From: JAZNQL01 sp045531205
Lineage (GTDB): Bacteria > Bacillota > Clostridia > UMGS1883 > UMGS1540
Length of the DNA stretch: 55,161 bases
Direction of reading: 5' to 3'
Assembly: GCA_045531205.1 (NCBI GenBank)
Contig: JAZSDN010000065.1
Coordinates: forward strand, 1 to 55,161
Part shown: positions 15,156 to 24,803 of the stretch, piece by piece
Position numbering within the stretch: position 1 is the stretch's first letter
How the letters are laid out: every line of letters starts with the position of its first letter
Translations under genes and position numbers: made by a program
Notes under the pieces: model-generated
Told to the model about the DNA's origin: nothing
Databases searched by the model: none
Seen by the model: the letters and a program-made list of their open reading frames with translations, nothing else

Positions 15156-16683
15156 TTTTATTCCTCCTTTTTACTTTCGACAATATTCTTTTTATCATAT
15201 TTTTTTCGTAGTCATTAAATCCTTTTAGCATCATAATCACAAAAAATGTTACAATCAAAACGACGCCATTTGCAAAGAAACGCAAATATGAATTACTTAT
15301 CGGGTTATATAATTCACATAGAACGCCCATTAACAAGAGGATAAATAAATAAGGAAAAAGTTTAAAGAAAGTCTTTTTGAAAAATAATTTCATATTAAGC
15401 TTTAAAACTTTTTTATAAATAAGGACCATAAGAGTAGTTCTTATCATATATGCTATAAAAATCGAACTAGCAGCACCTACAGCGCCGTATAGTTTTGTTA
15501 AAGGGACAGCTAATATGATATTTACTATTGCTGTGATAATAAAAACATACGAACGCAATTTAACTTTATTCTCAACAATAATAGTTGTACTTCCAATTTG
15601 CATAGGTAAAAAGAATAAACTTGGCAAAGTAAGAAGAATTGCACATATATAACTTTCACCAAAATCCGGTTTGTTCCATATTTCTAAGATAAATGAATGA
15701 CCAAACGAAATAAAACCTATAGTCATAATGCCAACAATCATAAACTGTATTCTTCCAATTTTTATCATAAGAGGCATAAGTTGAGTATCTTTTTTTCCTG
15801 CTGCTAAAATTTTTGAAATTCGTGGCATAAACATACCACTAATCGCAGTGGAGAAGGTATATATATATCCTTCAATTGTGGTGGCAAGACCAAAAATTGC
15901 AACTCCTACAGAACCGCTTAAAGAAACCGCTGCGATAATTGAAGGCATTATATTAAATGTAAATCTTTCCATAATACTGGATACGGTTGTCCATACAGAA
16001 AAACCAAAAATTTCTTTCAAAAGACCTTTTTCAAAATACTTTAAATTTACACGAACAGGGGTTTTTCTTTTAATTACAAAGAGCTTAATGCCAATCGTGA
16101 TAAGCCCTGAAATCGCATTTATAACGACAAGAGCATAAACCCCATATCCCATAAGTAAGAGAACAACCATTGAAATAATTATGAATATTTTATGGAATAA
16201 ATCACACAGTTTTAATTCTATAAAACGCTCATATGATGTAAGTATGCCATTAAGGTTTGTAAACGGAAATGACACAACACTAAATAAACCTACTATTATG
16301 TAAAGGGTTTTAAGTGTTTCTAATTCAGCGGCGGCAAGATTCACGTAAATAGACTCTATGAAGAAATAAACCGCAATTAAAGCAATAAGTATAATAGCAT
16401 CAATAGAAAAATATAATTTATATACAAGGCCTAGAAAGTTGTTTACGGCTTCCGGCCTTCCTTCTGCGTTATATTTGGATACGAAGCGAGAAACCGCCGC
16501 ACCCATACCAAAATCCATAACAAACAGTGTTATAAGTGAAGTAGTAAGGGTATAAAGGCCATAATTAGACTGACCTATTTTTGTAATCATCCAGGGCGTA
16601 TATATTAAACCAGCTATTATGTTGAAGAAAATAGCAAAGTATGAAATAAGTGCCCCAAGCTTTATTTGTTTTGAACTGTTCAT
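15139..16683 (-). CDS. Wzx-type polysaccharide flippase
   Basis: This 514-residue integral membrane protein has about 14 hydrophobic segments and the MOP-exporter arrangement of Wzx/RfbX. It starts with LGALISYFAIFFNIIAGLIY and has the common DFGMGAAVSRFVSKY loop after TM2. It should flip the undecaprenyl-linked repeat unit across the membrane before polymerisation by the EpsG-like protein at 20.3 kb. Its 3' end overlaps the capE-like gene by 17 bases, and a 100-base A/T-rich gap separates it from the upstream ferredoxin-like gene. Confidence 0.88.
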   Translation of the reverse strand: MNSSKQIKLGALISYFAIFFNIIAGLIYTPWMITKIGQSNYGLYTLTTSLITLFVMDFGMGAAVSRFVSKYNAEGRPEAVNNFLGLVYKLYFSIDAIILIALIAVYFFIESIYVNLAAAELETLKTLYIIVGLFSVVSFPFTNLNGILTSYERFIELKLCDLFHKIFIIISMVVLLLMGYGVYALVVINAISGLITIGIKLFVIKRKTPVRVNLKYFEKGLLKEIFGFSVWTTVSSIMERFTFNIMPSIIAAVSLSGSVGVAIFGLATTIEGYIYTFSTAISGMFMPRISKILAAGKKDTQLMPLMIKIGRIQFMIVGIMTIGFISFGHSFILEIWNKPDFGESYICAILLTLPSLFFLPMQIGSTTIIVENKVKLRSYVFIITAIVNIILAVPLTKLYGAVGAASSIFIAYMIRTTLMVLIYKKVLKLNMKLFFKKTFFKLFPYLFILLLMGVLCELYNPISNSYLRFFANGVVLIVTFFVIMMLKGFNDYEKNMIKRILSKVKRRNKNVLIH

Positions 16684-16785
16684 AAAATCTCCTATATTAA
16701 AAATTTGGACTATATATGAAGTGATTTTATATATTGAAATAAATGGAAAAACTATATGTAAGGTTTTACTACCCTATACTGTATC

Positions 16786-17940
16786 TTATGGATTTCGTTT
16801 TTTTATACGTTTCATTATCGCATTAATGTACAAAGAAAGCTTGCTTGGCAAAATCTTCTTCAATGTATATTTTGACTCCATCTGTTCTAAATTAAGCTTA
16901 TCTAAATCTCTGAAAAAAGCCTTTCTTTTTTTAGAGATTTTTTGATTCATAGGCTTTAGTCTTGGATAGCGCAAAATGCAATCTGTCTTATCTTTTTCTT
17001 CGTAACAGACTTCATCAAGAATTTCATTAAGCATTTTTTCGCCTTTTTTTGTATTAACAAAAACCATAGAGGTTCCGTATTTCAAATCAGTTTCGTCTAT
17101 ATCTTTGCCAGCATAATCTGCAAGAGTGATGTCAGAAGTTCTTTTGCTGCTTGAAAAATCACAGTTATAACAGCATTCGTTTATAGAAATTTTACTTTTG
17201 AACCAAAGTGCAAATCCATGTGACGAATCGAGTACCTTTTCTCCATTTTCGTAAATCATAGTAATGTCATATGATTTGTGCTGTCTATATCCATCTTTCT
17301 TACTTCTGAATTTTACATTAATAATTCGATTATTAACTTCTTTATTTTTTTCTAAATATTTGTTCAAAATTTTTCTTGACGATACACCGTAACATATAAA
17401 ATCTATTGTTTTTAAATTATCGTATGGTTTTTCTAAATAATTATTTAACGCAGATACCTGACAAGGAGTTCCTGTAAAAAGCACACTTTCGCCCTCATCA
17501 AGAAGTTGTTTAATTTGTTTATAAATACCAACAGGTAGACTTTGAATATACTTTGAACCCTTAAATTTTTCAAGTTGTTCTAAATTTTCTGCAACCATAT
17601 GTCGCAGTACAAGTTCATTGTCAAAAGAACAACCTATAACATATGCACCGTTTTTAAATGCCATTTCTGAAATCAATGCCGCTACGCCACCGGAAGAACT
17701 TTCCATTATAGATGAAAAATCGTTTCTTCTAACTTTGTATGCTTTAAATATTTCATTGGTATTGTTCGGGTTATTGGAAGGACAAACTGCTATACATTTT
17801 TTGCAGTTAACACAATTTGTACTGTCAACATTACTTTTCAAAAATCCATTGGAATCATAATTAAGTGTAATACAATTACAAGGACACGCATCTGTACATA
17901 CTCCGCAACCAACACATAAATTTTCTTTGCATATAAACAT
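16786..17940 (-). CDS. F420H2-dehydrogenase beta-subunit-like iron-sulfur protein
   Basis: The N terminus carries two 4Fe-4S motifs (CVGCGVCTDACP near residues 9-20 and CVNCKKCIAVCP near 42-53). They are followed by an FrhB/FdhB-type flavin domain with SSGGVAALISEMA and TGTPCQVSAL. Proteins of this type (384 residues) regularly sit beside polysaccharide pyruvyl transferases in exopolysaccharide clusters, as here. They are thought to supply reducing power for modification of a sugar or its substituent. The exact reaction is not established. Confidence 0.82.
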   Translation of the reverse strand: MFICKENLCVGCGVCTDACPCNCITLNYDSNGFLKSNVDSTNCVNCKKCIAVCPSNNPNNTNEIFKAYKVRRNDFSSIMESSSGGVAALISEMAFKNGAYVIGCSFDNELVLRHMVAENLEQLEKFKGSKYIQSLPVGIYKQIKQLLDEGESVLFTGTPCQVSALNNYLEKPYDNLKTIDFICYGVSSRKILNKYLEKNKEVNNRIINVKFRSKKDGYRQHKSYDITMIYENGEKVLDSSHGFALWFKSKISINECCYNCDFSSSKRTSDITLADYAGKDIDETDLKYGTSMVFVNTKKGEKMLNEILDEVCYEEKDKTDCILRYPRLKPMNQKISKKRKAFFRDLDKLNLEQMESKYTLKKILPSKLSLYINAIMKRIKKRNP

Positions 17941-18016
17941 ATTTTTAACCTCTTTTTGTAAAATGCTATAATAGCTTAAATTTATTTTTGCAAATTATTA
18001 TAAATTAAAAAATATA

Positions 18017-19162
18017 TTATTTTTCAAAATTTAAGGCATCTTCTAAAAAAGCTTTATCTTTTTTTCTTAATTCAGCAAGCTTTTCGTGTGCTTTTTCAAA
18101 ATCAATATCAAACAACATTTCTTTTGGAAGAGGATCATTTTCGTCAATTATACGATCAAGTAATCCAAGATCCCCTAACAATGTATTAAGACGGGAATTC
18201 ATACTTTTTGAATCACCTTTGGCAAATCGGCATAAAGAAATAAATGGTACCTTTAAGTTTACAGAAAAAGCTGTTGCGTGGAATGAATCCGTTACTACAA
18301 GTGATGCATTTTTTATAAGGCTAATAAATTCAGCTGGTCCTGCATTGAATATTTTAATGTCATTGTCGATTATTTCTCTGGCAACATAAGGAATGCAGAC
18401 TGTTTTAAGACCGGTAAGTTTTTTAACCTGCTGTTTGACTTGCTTGATATAATCCCGTTCTCCAAACAGGTAGAAAAAAACATAATCTCCCTCAATCAAA
18501 GGTTTAGACGCAATCTCAGACCATTGTTCTGCGTTCAAAAGCAGGGTTGGGTCAATTACTGTACATACTTCTTTGCCGGTTAAGTCACTTACTATTTTAC
18601 TTCCGTCAAGTTCTCTTGTTGAAATAACATCAAGTTTTTCAAGAAAAGGCTTCATAAAATCAGCCTGCTCCTTTGTAATGCTTGAAACTGCTATACTTGA
18701 AGCATAAGAAATTTTTACAGCTTCCGAAGGAGCAAAATCTGCAAAGTTAAATCCGTTTTCATTATAAAGATTTGGATTCCATATTTGATCACTGCCACAT
18801 AAAAATACATCATATTTTGGTGGGTTTTCAACGTATTGATTATAATTTGTATAGCCAGTATGGTCGATTTCAAGAAATGTATTTGAAAATTCGCGAAAAT
18901 TCTGTTTTTTTAAAGCTCTATCTGAAGCAGATTGGCGCATTGCATAACTTTTTTTAAAACTCTTGATAGGGTTTTTAAAAAGACGTTTAATTTTATTTGA
19001 AAAAACTGATTTCCTATCTGTTTTTTTTGCAGTAAATAAAAAATCGTTTGATATAATTTTGCAATCATACCCTAAATCTTTAACATGTTTCTGCAATGCA
19101 TAGGCTTGTAGCATACCGCCATAGTTTTCGCCATAATGTGTTATCAAACCGACCTTTTTCAT
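18017..19162 (-). CDS. Polysaccharide pyruvyl transferase family protein
   Basis: This 381-residue protein has the PF04230 landmarks: GENYGGMLQAYALQKHV near the N terminus, DVFLCGSDQIWNPN (near 114-127) and VVTDSFHATAFSVNLKVPFI (near 288-307). Family members transfer pyruvate from phosphoenolpyruvate as a ketal to a sugar residue of the growing repeat unit in the cytoplasm, giving the polymer negative charge. Its start overlaps the stop of the glycosyltransferase gene before it by four bases (ATGA). Its partner, the iron-sulfur protein, follows it. Confidence 0.86.
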   Translation of the reverse strand: MKKVGLITHYGENYGGMLQAYALQKHVKDLGYDCKIISNDFLFTAKKTDRKSVFSNKIKRLFKNPIKSFKKSYAMRQSASDRALKKQNFREFSNTFLEIDHTGYTNYNQYVENPPKYDVFLCGSDQIWNPNLYNENGFNFADFAPSEAVKISYASSIAVSSITKEQADFMKPFLEKLDVISTRELDGSKIVSDLTGKEVCTVIDPTLLLNAEQWSEIASKPLIEGDYVFFYLFGERDYIKQVKQQVKKLTGLKTVCIPYVAREIIDNDIKIFNAGPAEFISLIKNASLVVTDSFHATAFSVNLKVPFISLCRFAKGDSKSMNSRLNTLLGDLGLLDRIIDENDPLPKEMLFDIDFEKAHEKLAELRKKDKAFLEDALNFEK

Positions 19163-20292
19163 ATTATTTCCTCCAATACGTTTTTAAATTCAGCATTAAA
19201 TTTTTTATTCATTTCGTGGATTTTTTTTCTACTGTCATAATTATCCTGCAAATCTACTTGAATAATAGCCTTGGCAATTTCTTCGGGGGTTTGTTTTTCG
19301 TAATAAAATAAGTCATTACCCACGGCAGAACCCTCGATTGCGGGGATACGAACAGTTACAACTCGAAGTCCGTTTGCCATATAAGACAGGATTTTTGAAG
19401 GGAAGGATGTTGCATTAAAATCAGCATCAGGATTTTGTGTACTTAGGCCAATATGACATTTTTGTAAAAATTCTATGTACTCTTCACCCGAAAGTAAGCC
19501 GTCATATGTAACGATTCCATTGCCCTTTGCATTGGTTTTCTCTACAACATCTTGAATAAGAGCAGTATCTTTGGCTGTACCGAAACCCAAAATATGTATA
19601 TGGTATTTTTTGGAAAGAAACTCTGCTGCTGCTGCTGCTGCTGTAGCTCCGCCTTTTCTTGGGTCAAATGTGCCCGCATAAACAACATGAATTTTATCAT
19701 CATCAAATGAAACATTTCTGTCAGGCTCTACACCATATGTGCCATGAATAATACAATAAGGTTTATTTTTTTTGTTAATCAGGTCATTCAAAAGTGAAGT
19801 TGGGAAAATATATGCATCCGCATCGGCAAAAAACTCAATTTCATGATTTTTAATTTTTGTACGACCGATTACATCGGCATAAATCTCTTCTACCTCTAAA
19901 ATAAGATAGAACTTCTTTAGTTTTTTAAGGAGTGAAATCAGTTTCATATATCCTAAAGAGTGATAAACTATTACTTTTTCATCCTTTTTTATGTTTTTTA
20001 AAAGATAAAAAAACATAAGCACCTTTAAAATAAATCTGTCTAATACATTTTTAACTTTATTTCCTCTGCCTAAAGAAAAAAACAGTTTTAATGTGTTTTG
20101 GTCATTAAGATTTACTTTCTTTCCTCTGTAAGTACATTTGTTCCACGTTCCGCTGGCAGAAACTATTTCTACATTTTCGCCTATTGCATTTAAAGCCTGA
20201 CAAATATAATTCATTTTATTTGTCGCAGCTAAAATATAGTTTCTTTTTTCTTCTTTGTTTTCTAAAGTGTCATAATAAGCTATATATTTCAT
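19159..20292 (-). CDS. Glycosyltransferase, GT4-like
   Basis: This 377-residue GT-B enzyme has the donor-binding half starting at VVYAGTFDPRKGG (near 210), and a final FPSKILSYMANGLRVVTVRIPAIEGS region typical of GT4 nucleotide-sugar sites. The N-terminal half is less conserved. Just after the donor-domain start lies a run of six alanines coded by a (GCA/CTG)6 tract at 19623-19640. It should add one sugar to the lipid-linked repeat unit. Donor and acceptor are unknown. Confidence 0.78.
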   Translation of the reverse strand: MKYIAYYDTLENKEEKRNYILAATNKMNYICQALNAIGENVEIVSASGTWNKCTYRGKKVNLNDQNTLKLFFSLGRGNKVKNVLDRFILKVLMFFYLLKNIKKDEKVIVYHSLGYMKLISLLKKLKKFYLILEVEEIYADVIGRTKIKNHEIEFFADADAYIFPTSLLNDLINKKNKPYCIIHGTYGVEPDRNVSFDDDKIHVVYAGTFDPRKGGATAAAAAAEFLSKKYHIHILGFGTAKDTALIQDVVEKTNAKGNGIVTYDGLLSGEEYIEFLQKCHIGLSTQNPDADFNATSFPSKILSYMANGLRVVTVRIPAIEGSAVGNDLFYYEKQTPEEIAKAIIQVDLQDNYDSRKKIHEMNKKFNAEFKNVLEEII

Positions 20293-20296
20293 CTAA

Positions 20297-21427
20297 TCAC
20301 CTTTGCCAGAAAAAATAATATGGAGATAACATTAACTGCTGTGGATCTCCGGATAAATAAAAATATAATAAAAATGCATTTATAAAAAGGTATGCCAAAA
20401 ATCTGATTTTGTAATCTCTGATATTTGCCAATGCATTTGGTATGTATACAACAATAAAAATATAGTAGTAATAATATATTCTCATCATTGCGCCACCGGT
20501 TTGAGTGGCGGGGAAAAGAATTAACATAAAAAGCAGAAAATATATGGAGCTATCTTTTTTTGTACTAAGTTTTTGACCCGGCTCCAAGAGTTTGAGCACA
20601 ATAAACGCCAAGATAAGTAAGTATAGCAATATGCCTGCATTGGAGCCTTCTAATATTTCATAGCCTTCGTATTTATCAGAGGCTTCTGCTGCAAGGGTTA
20701 ATATCAAGTTAGCAAATTGGGTTTTAAAAAGCATGGTAAGGGCAGATACACCAAGCAAAAGCCAAACGGTTATTGTTTTATACTCTAATTTTTGTAAAAA
20801 GTACATAGGGAAGAATATCACGGCTGAGGCATGAATTGTACTTGCAATAAAAGTAAAAAAGACAAAAAGTAAAAAGCTCTTCCAGCCAGAAATTTTATTT
20901 GAAAGCAAGAAAGCTATAAGACAAAAGCCCATAGCAATACTTTGTCTGACAGCAGAAAAAGCAAAAGTATAAAGCCCCATTGCTAAAAAAATAAATAAAC
21001 TCAGCCATTTGTTTTTTGAAAATTTATAAATATACCATGTTACAGAGCCTACATAAATTATAGCATTAAATAATAGCAGCATCCAAAACTTTAAATCTAA
21101 TTTGCCGAATATACGTTGTAAAATGACATAGCCTTTGTCGTTAAAATCAGAAGTAAGAATGTTATGTAACGAAAAATGCTGCTTTGATAGATAAGATAAA
21201 TAATAAGCATGTGTGTCAATACCTATATGATGTAAAGCACTATAAGAACGCAATCCGCATAAAGCAATCATATATATAGCTATAAATATAAAAAACTTTT
21301 TCTCTAAGTTTTGCTTTATTGAAAGTCTGTTTGTAAGAGGTATTGTTTCGGGCAACGAATTTAAGTAATAACCAACGAATAAAAATGCACCTAAACAATA
21401 CATAGGAATTACATAATATGCCAGCAT
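20297..21427 (-). CDS. EpsG-family (Wzy-type) polysaccharide polymerase
   Basis: This 376-residue membrane protein has about ten hydrophobic segments. The motif CGLRSYSALHHIGIDTHAYYLSY is characteristic of EpsG/Wzy proteins (conserved R..G.D...Y after TM1-2). It should join flipped repeat units outside the membrane. It lies 4 bases from the glycosyltransferase that follows it. Confidence 0.85.
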   Translation of the reverse strand: MLAYYVIPMYCLGAFLFVGYYLNSLPETIPLTNRLSIKQNLEKKFFIFIAIYMIALCGLRSYSALHHIGIDTHAYYLSYLSKQHFSLHNILTSDFNDKGYVILQRIFGKLDLKFWMLLLFNAIIYVGSVTWYIYKFSKNKWLSLFIFLAMGLYTFAFSAVRQSIAMGFCLIAFLLSNKISGWKSFLLFVFFTFIASTIHASAVIFFPMYFLQKLEYKTITVWLLLGVSALTMLFKTQFANLILTLAAEASDKYEGYEILEGSNAGILLYLLILAFIVLKLLEPGQKLSTKKDSSIYFLLFMLILFPATQTGGAMMRIYYYYYIFIVVYIPNALANIRDYKIRFLAYLFINAFLLYFYLSGDPQQLMLSPYYFFWQR

Positions 21428-21443
21428 AGATATATCCTTTCCT

Positions 21444-22646
21444 TTAGCTTTCTGCTAACAGCTCTTTATAAAAATACAATGTATCCTTTGTTAACTTTTC
21501 TTTAGAGAAGTTTTCTTTGGCAAACCTTCTGCATATATCGGTAAAATCTTTGTTTTCACTTTGCATGGCTATAATATCACGATAAACGGAATCAATATTT
21601 CCAACTTCTTCTACATATCCACAACCTTCTCCAACAAGTTCGGGACATGCAGTAGCGTTATATGCAATAACGGGTGTACCACAGGCTAACGCTTCAGCGG
21701 TTACTTTGCCAAAGGTTTCCATTTTAGAAGGATTAAAAAACACATTAGCAGAAGAATATAAATTGAGCAATGTTTTAATATCCGATGTAGGCTCAACATG
21801 AAGAATTTTTTCGTGCATAGGAGAACTTTTTTTACCTACCAGAACAACCTGAAAATGGTCATCTAACATAGAAGCTAAACGGTTAAAATCTCCAAGACCT
21901 TTTGCTTCTGTCCAAATACTTGAGATTCCTAAAACTACGAATTTGTCTTCTATATTAAGTTGCTTGCGTATATCTGCAGGGTCAGGGAAAAAACTGTCAA
22001 TGTCAATCCAATTGTAAATAGCCCGAAATTGTGCATTGTTTGAAAAAAAAGATTTTCGTGCTTCATCAATTACCCATTTAGAAACACCTACGACTCCCAA
22101 AGTTGAAATTTGTGAAAACCATTTTTTCTTATCATTAAGCAATTTTTTTGTTCTGTCAAATAACCAACTGTTATTTCCTGATTTAAGTTGTGGGCAGTTA
22201 CCGCAATTTTCTTGCCAACGATAACAGTTCGCACCAATATAGTGTACACACTTGCCCGTATAAAAAAAACAATCATGCAAAGTAACAACAGTAGCAATCT
22301 GATTTTTTATAATATATTTAAATAACAATGGTAAACAAATATAGTTGCCGTGAAGATTTCTTAAATGAATTAAATCGGGTTTAAAACGGTCAAGTTCTTT
22401 TAACATTTTACGAGTTGCACGGCGTGAAAAATATCCTTGTAAACCAAAAAGTCTGGAGAGAAAAGCATGTAATTTGTGGTCCAATTTATTCCCCATAAAT
22501 ATTGCATTTTTTCTATCACTTGTACCATTACCATAAAAAATAATATTTTCTATTTTGTTTTCAGTTAAAAAATCTGACCATTCGCAAACGGTTCTGCCTG
22601 TACTGCTTCCGCTAGTACAAACTGCATTAATCTGCACAACCTTCAT
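21444..22646 (-). CDS. Glycosyltransferase family 4
   Basis: This 400-residue GT-B enzyme begins MKVVQINAVCTSGSSTGRT, a start common among capsular GT4 enzymes. It has the C-terminal donor motif FFNPSKMETFGKVTAEALACGTPVIAY with the EX7E acidic pair. A cysteine-rich stretch (CVHYIGANCYRWQENCGNC, near 130-150) could bind metal, as in some WcaC-like transferases. The product is predicted to add a hexose or HexNAc to the repeat unit. A 132-base A/T-rich gap without visible signals separates it from the upstream GT2 gene. Confidence 0.84.
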   Translation of the reverse strand: MKVVQINAVCTSGSSTGRTVCEWSDFLTENKIENIIFYGNGTSDRKNAIFMGNKLDHKLHAFLSRLFGLQGYFSRRATRKMLKELDRFKPDLIHLRNLHGNYICLPLLFKYIIKNQIATVVTLHDCFFYTGKCVHYIGANCYRWQENCGNCPQLKSGNNSWLFDRTKKLLNDKKKWFSQISTLGVVGVSKWVIDEARKSFFSNNAQFRAIYNWIDIDSFFPDPADIRKQLNIEDKFVVLGISSIWTEAKGLGDFNRLASMLDDHFQVVLVGKKSSPMHEKILHVEPTSDIKTLLNLYSSANVFFNPSKMETFGKVTAEALACGTPVIAYNATACPELVGEGCGYVEEVGNIDSVYRDIIAMQSENKDFTDICRRFAKENFSKEKLTKDTLYFYKELLAES

Positions 22647-22778
22647 GGATAATCTCCTTAAAATCTTTTAATAACATATTTTGGATTTTTTCTCTGTTAT
22701 GATTCTGCTTTCCACATTCCAAAACAAACAAGAAATCTTTATAAGAATTTTAATATTTTCTTGATCAAAATAATAGAT

Positions 22779-23684
22779 TTAAATATGTAAAATCTTTCTA
22801 ATAAAATGAATTGTCATAGAAATAAAGCGACGTTTTATTCCTGTAAGTTTTGTAGACATGGGAATCTTGCAGTATTTCTCACAATTCATACATCCCTGTT
22901 TCATACGTATCTGGAAACAATATGACCAAATTATTGCAATTCTTTTTTTATCAGTTTTAAAGGTTTCGATTAATGAAAGAATATATTTTCTTGTTTCATC
23001 TGCTAATAATTGTTTCTTCTTGACTGACACCTGATCAATATGTTTTCGATTTTTTACTAAAATATCTGGATACATGTAAAAATTATATCCTGCTATTGAT
23101 AAATCAAGCCAATATATCCAATCTAAAATATAAATATATTCCGTTGAGAAATCACCGAGTTTTTCCAGAGCAGCTTTAGGTATTAATAAAGAACATCCGT
23201 TAAGAGAGAGTCCTTTCATAAATCTTGCGAACATTTCATTATGAGACACTATACAGGGATTTTTTTTGCTTGTTTTATGAGGTAATTGTTTGCCTTCTTT
23301 ATTAATTACCATGCTTCCGCAAACAACAATTGTATTATCATTTAAATTGTTATTATTAATGCAATCAATAGCAGATTTAACTTTATCAGGCAAATAAACA
23401 TCGTCATGTGATAGCCAGGAAAACCACTCACCTTGCATTTTGCTTATACCAAAGTTTAAAGCGGAAGCGCATCCACCATTTTCTTTTTTATAATATTTTA
23501 TTTTTTCACCATATGATAGTGCAATTCTTTCTGTTTCTCCATTGTCGGTAGAACCATCATTAACTACGATAATTTCTATATTATCATATGTTTGATTAAT
23601 TGCCGAATCAATTGCTTCGCGCATATAATTTGAACCATTATATACAGGAATAATAATAGAAACAAGAGGATTATATTTATTCAT
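22779..23684 (-). CDS. Glycosyltransferase family 2
   Basis: The 301-residue protein has the GT-A start PLVSIIIPVYNGSNYMREAI, the DGSTD nucleotide-sugar site (near 42-46) and the metal-binding SHDDVY (near 93-98). It is cytoplasmic or membrane-peripheral. ATG 23684 is preferred because the upstream in-frame TTG (23696) lies in the TTGGAG ribosome site. It lies 12 bases after the ATP-grasp gene before it. Confidence 0.86.
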   Translation of the reverse strand: MNKYNPLVSIIIPVYNGSNYMREAIDSAINQTYDNIEIIVVNDGSTDNGETERIALSYGEKIKYYKKENGGCASALNFGISKMQGEWFSWLSHDDVYLPDKVKSAIDCINNNNLNDNTIVVCGSMVINKEGKQLPHKTSKKNPCIVSHNEMFARFMKGLSLNGCSLLIPKAALEKLGDFSTEYIYILDWIYWLDLSIAGYNFYMYPDILVKNRKHIDQVSVKKKQLLADETRKYILSLIETFKTDKKRIAIIWSYCFQIRMKQGCMNCEKYCKIPMSTKLTGIKRRFISMTIHFIRKILHI

Positions 23685-23696
23685 TTTAAACTCCAA

Positions 23697-24788
23697 TTAT
23701 TTATTTTTTAAAAAAACTTCATCAAGTATTTCAATTGTTCTTTCACCGAAAATAGGGCCATTTTCCCTTTGGTGTAAGTCAAGCCCTTGTGGTTTTAAAT
23801 TGAACTCCACTAATACCGGCTCAAGATTTTCGTCTAGAGCAAAATCCCAGGAGATGATGCCCATATAAGGCAGACTTTTGTGGCATTTTAAAGCAGTTTC
23901 GACTACGTTATTAAAATTGAGAATCTGTTTATCTTCCATACTGCCCGTATTGGGATGTCCCTCAACCATGGTACCAATAGCGTTGTAAAGCTTATTTGCC
24001 AATTTTCCGTCAGGGAAAATTGCACAATTTACACCCCCGCTGACCATGTTATCTACACGGTTGCCATTTACTCCTATTCTTAAAAGAGATGAAAGCACAC
24101 GGATGTTACCATGGAAGTTCAATGTCATAATTCGCATAGTGTTTATTGAATGTGAATAAATTTTATTTAAACATTCGTGTTGCTTAAGTGTTTCCTGAAT
24201 AATAAAATCGTTTGTAAAAGAAGTTTCCAGTTTGGCAAGTTTTATTGCATCCATTTTTTCTGTAATAAATTTAACGCCAGCACCACCTGCGGAGTCTATA
24301 CTTGGCTTTGCTACAAATTCATCATATGCTGATAATTTATTTAAAACATCATCAACGGATAGAAGGTTAAATTCATGGTCATACCATGTGCTATTAATAT
24401 TTCTTACGATTGTTACAACATGTTTTACATCGGGCATCCATTTTTCAAAATAATTTTTATTTGACATACATCTTATATAATCGTTGCGATTAAAATATGG
24501 TTCAATGCGACTGTGAAAAATATTGTCGGGAATAAAGAATGGACTTTCCACACCAAAACAGTGTGTGTAGTGAGCAAACCACCGATAATCAACTTTAATG
24601 TTATAACGACCGCTCCATAAAGAATCAATCTTTTTTTTGTATTCTTTTGAAATAGGATTGTGTATCCCTTCAAAGCCTTTCCGCATGTGGCTGTTAAAAA
24701 GATATTTATAGTACTTATTTTGTAAATCATAAGCAAAAAAATCGGATACGTCTGCACCTTTATCAATTACATATCTTATTACATTCAT
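23697..24788 (-). CDS. Sugar-transfer-associated ATP-grasp protein
   Basis: The 363 residues match the sugar-transfer-associated ATP-grasp family (PF14397). The ATP lid is FVAKPSIDSAGGAGVKFI, SINTMRIMTLN lies in the middle and the metal site is ISWDFALDENLEPVLVEFN. Such proteins occur in exopolysaccharide clusters and are thought to ligate an acidic or amino substituent to a sugar at the cost of ATP. A paralogue lies directly upstream (24804-25928) and shares the same order of motifs. Confidence 0.8.
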   Translation of the reverse strand: MNVIRYVIDKGADVSDFFAYDLQNKYYKYLFNSHMRKGFEGIHNPISKEYKKKIDSLWSGRYNIKVDYRWFAHYTHCFGVESPFFIPDNIFHSRIEPYFNRNDYIRCMSNKNYFEKWMPDVKHVVTIVRNINSTWYDHEFNLLSVDDVLNKLSAYDEFVAKPSIDSAGGAGVKFITEKMDAIKLAKLETSFTNDFIIQETLKQHECLNKIYSHSINTMRIMTLNFHGNIRVLSSLLRIGVNGNRVDNMVSGGVNCAIFPDGKLANKLYNAIGTMVEGHPNTGSMEDKQILNFNNVVETALKCHKSLPYMGIISWDFALDENLEPVLVEFNLKPQGLDLHQRENGPIFGERTIEILDEVFLKNK

Positions 24789-24803
24789 ATTTATTTACCT
24801 TCT

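Noticed and set aside
15848..16138. Plus-strand frames inside the capsule operon
   Set aside because: They are antisense shadows of genes with clear family motifs and have no ribosome sites.
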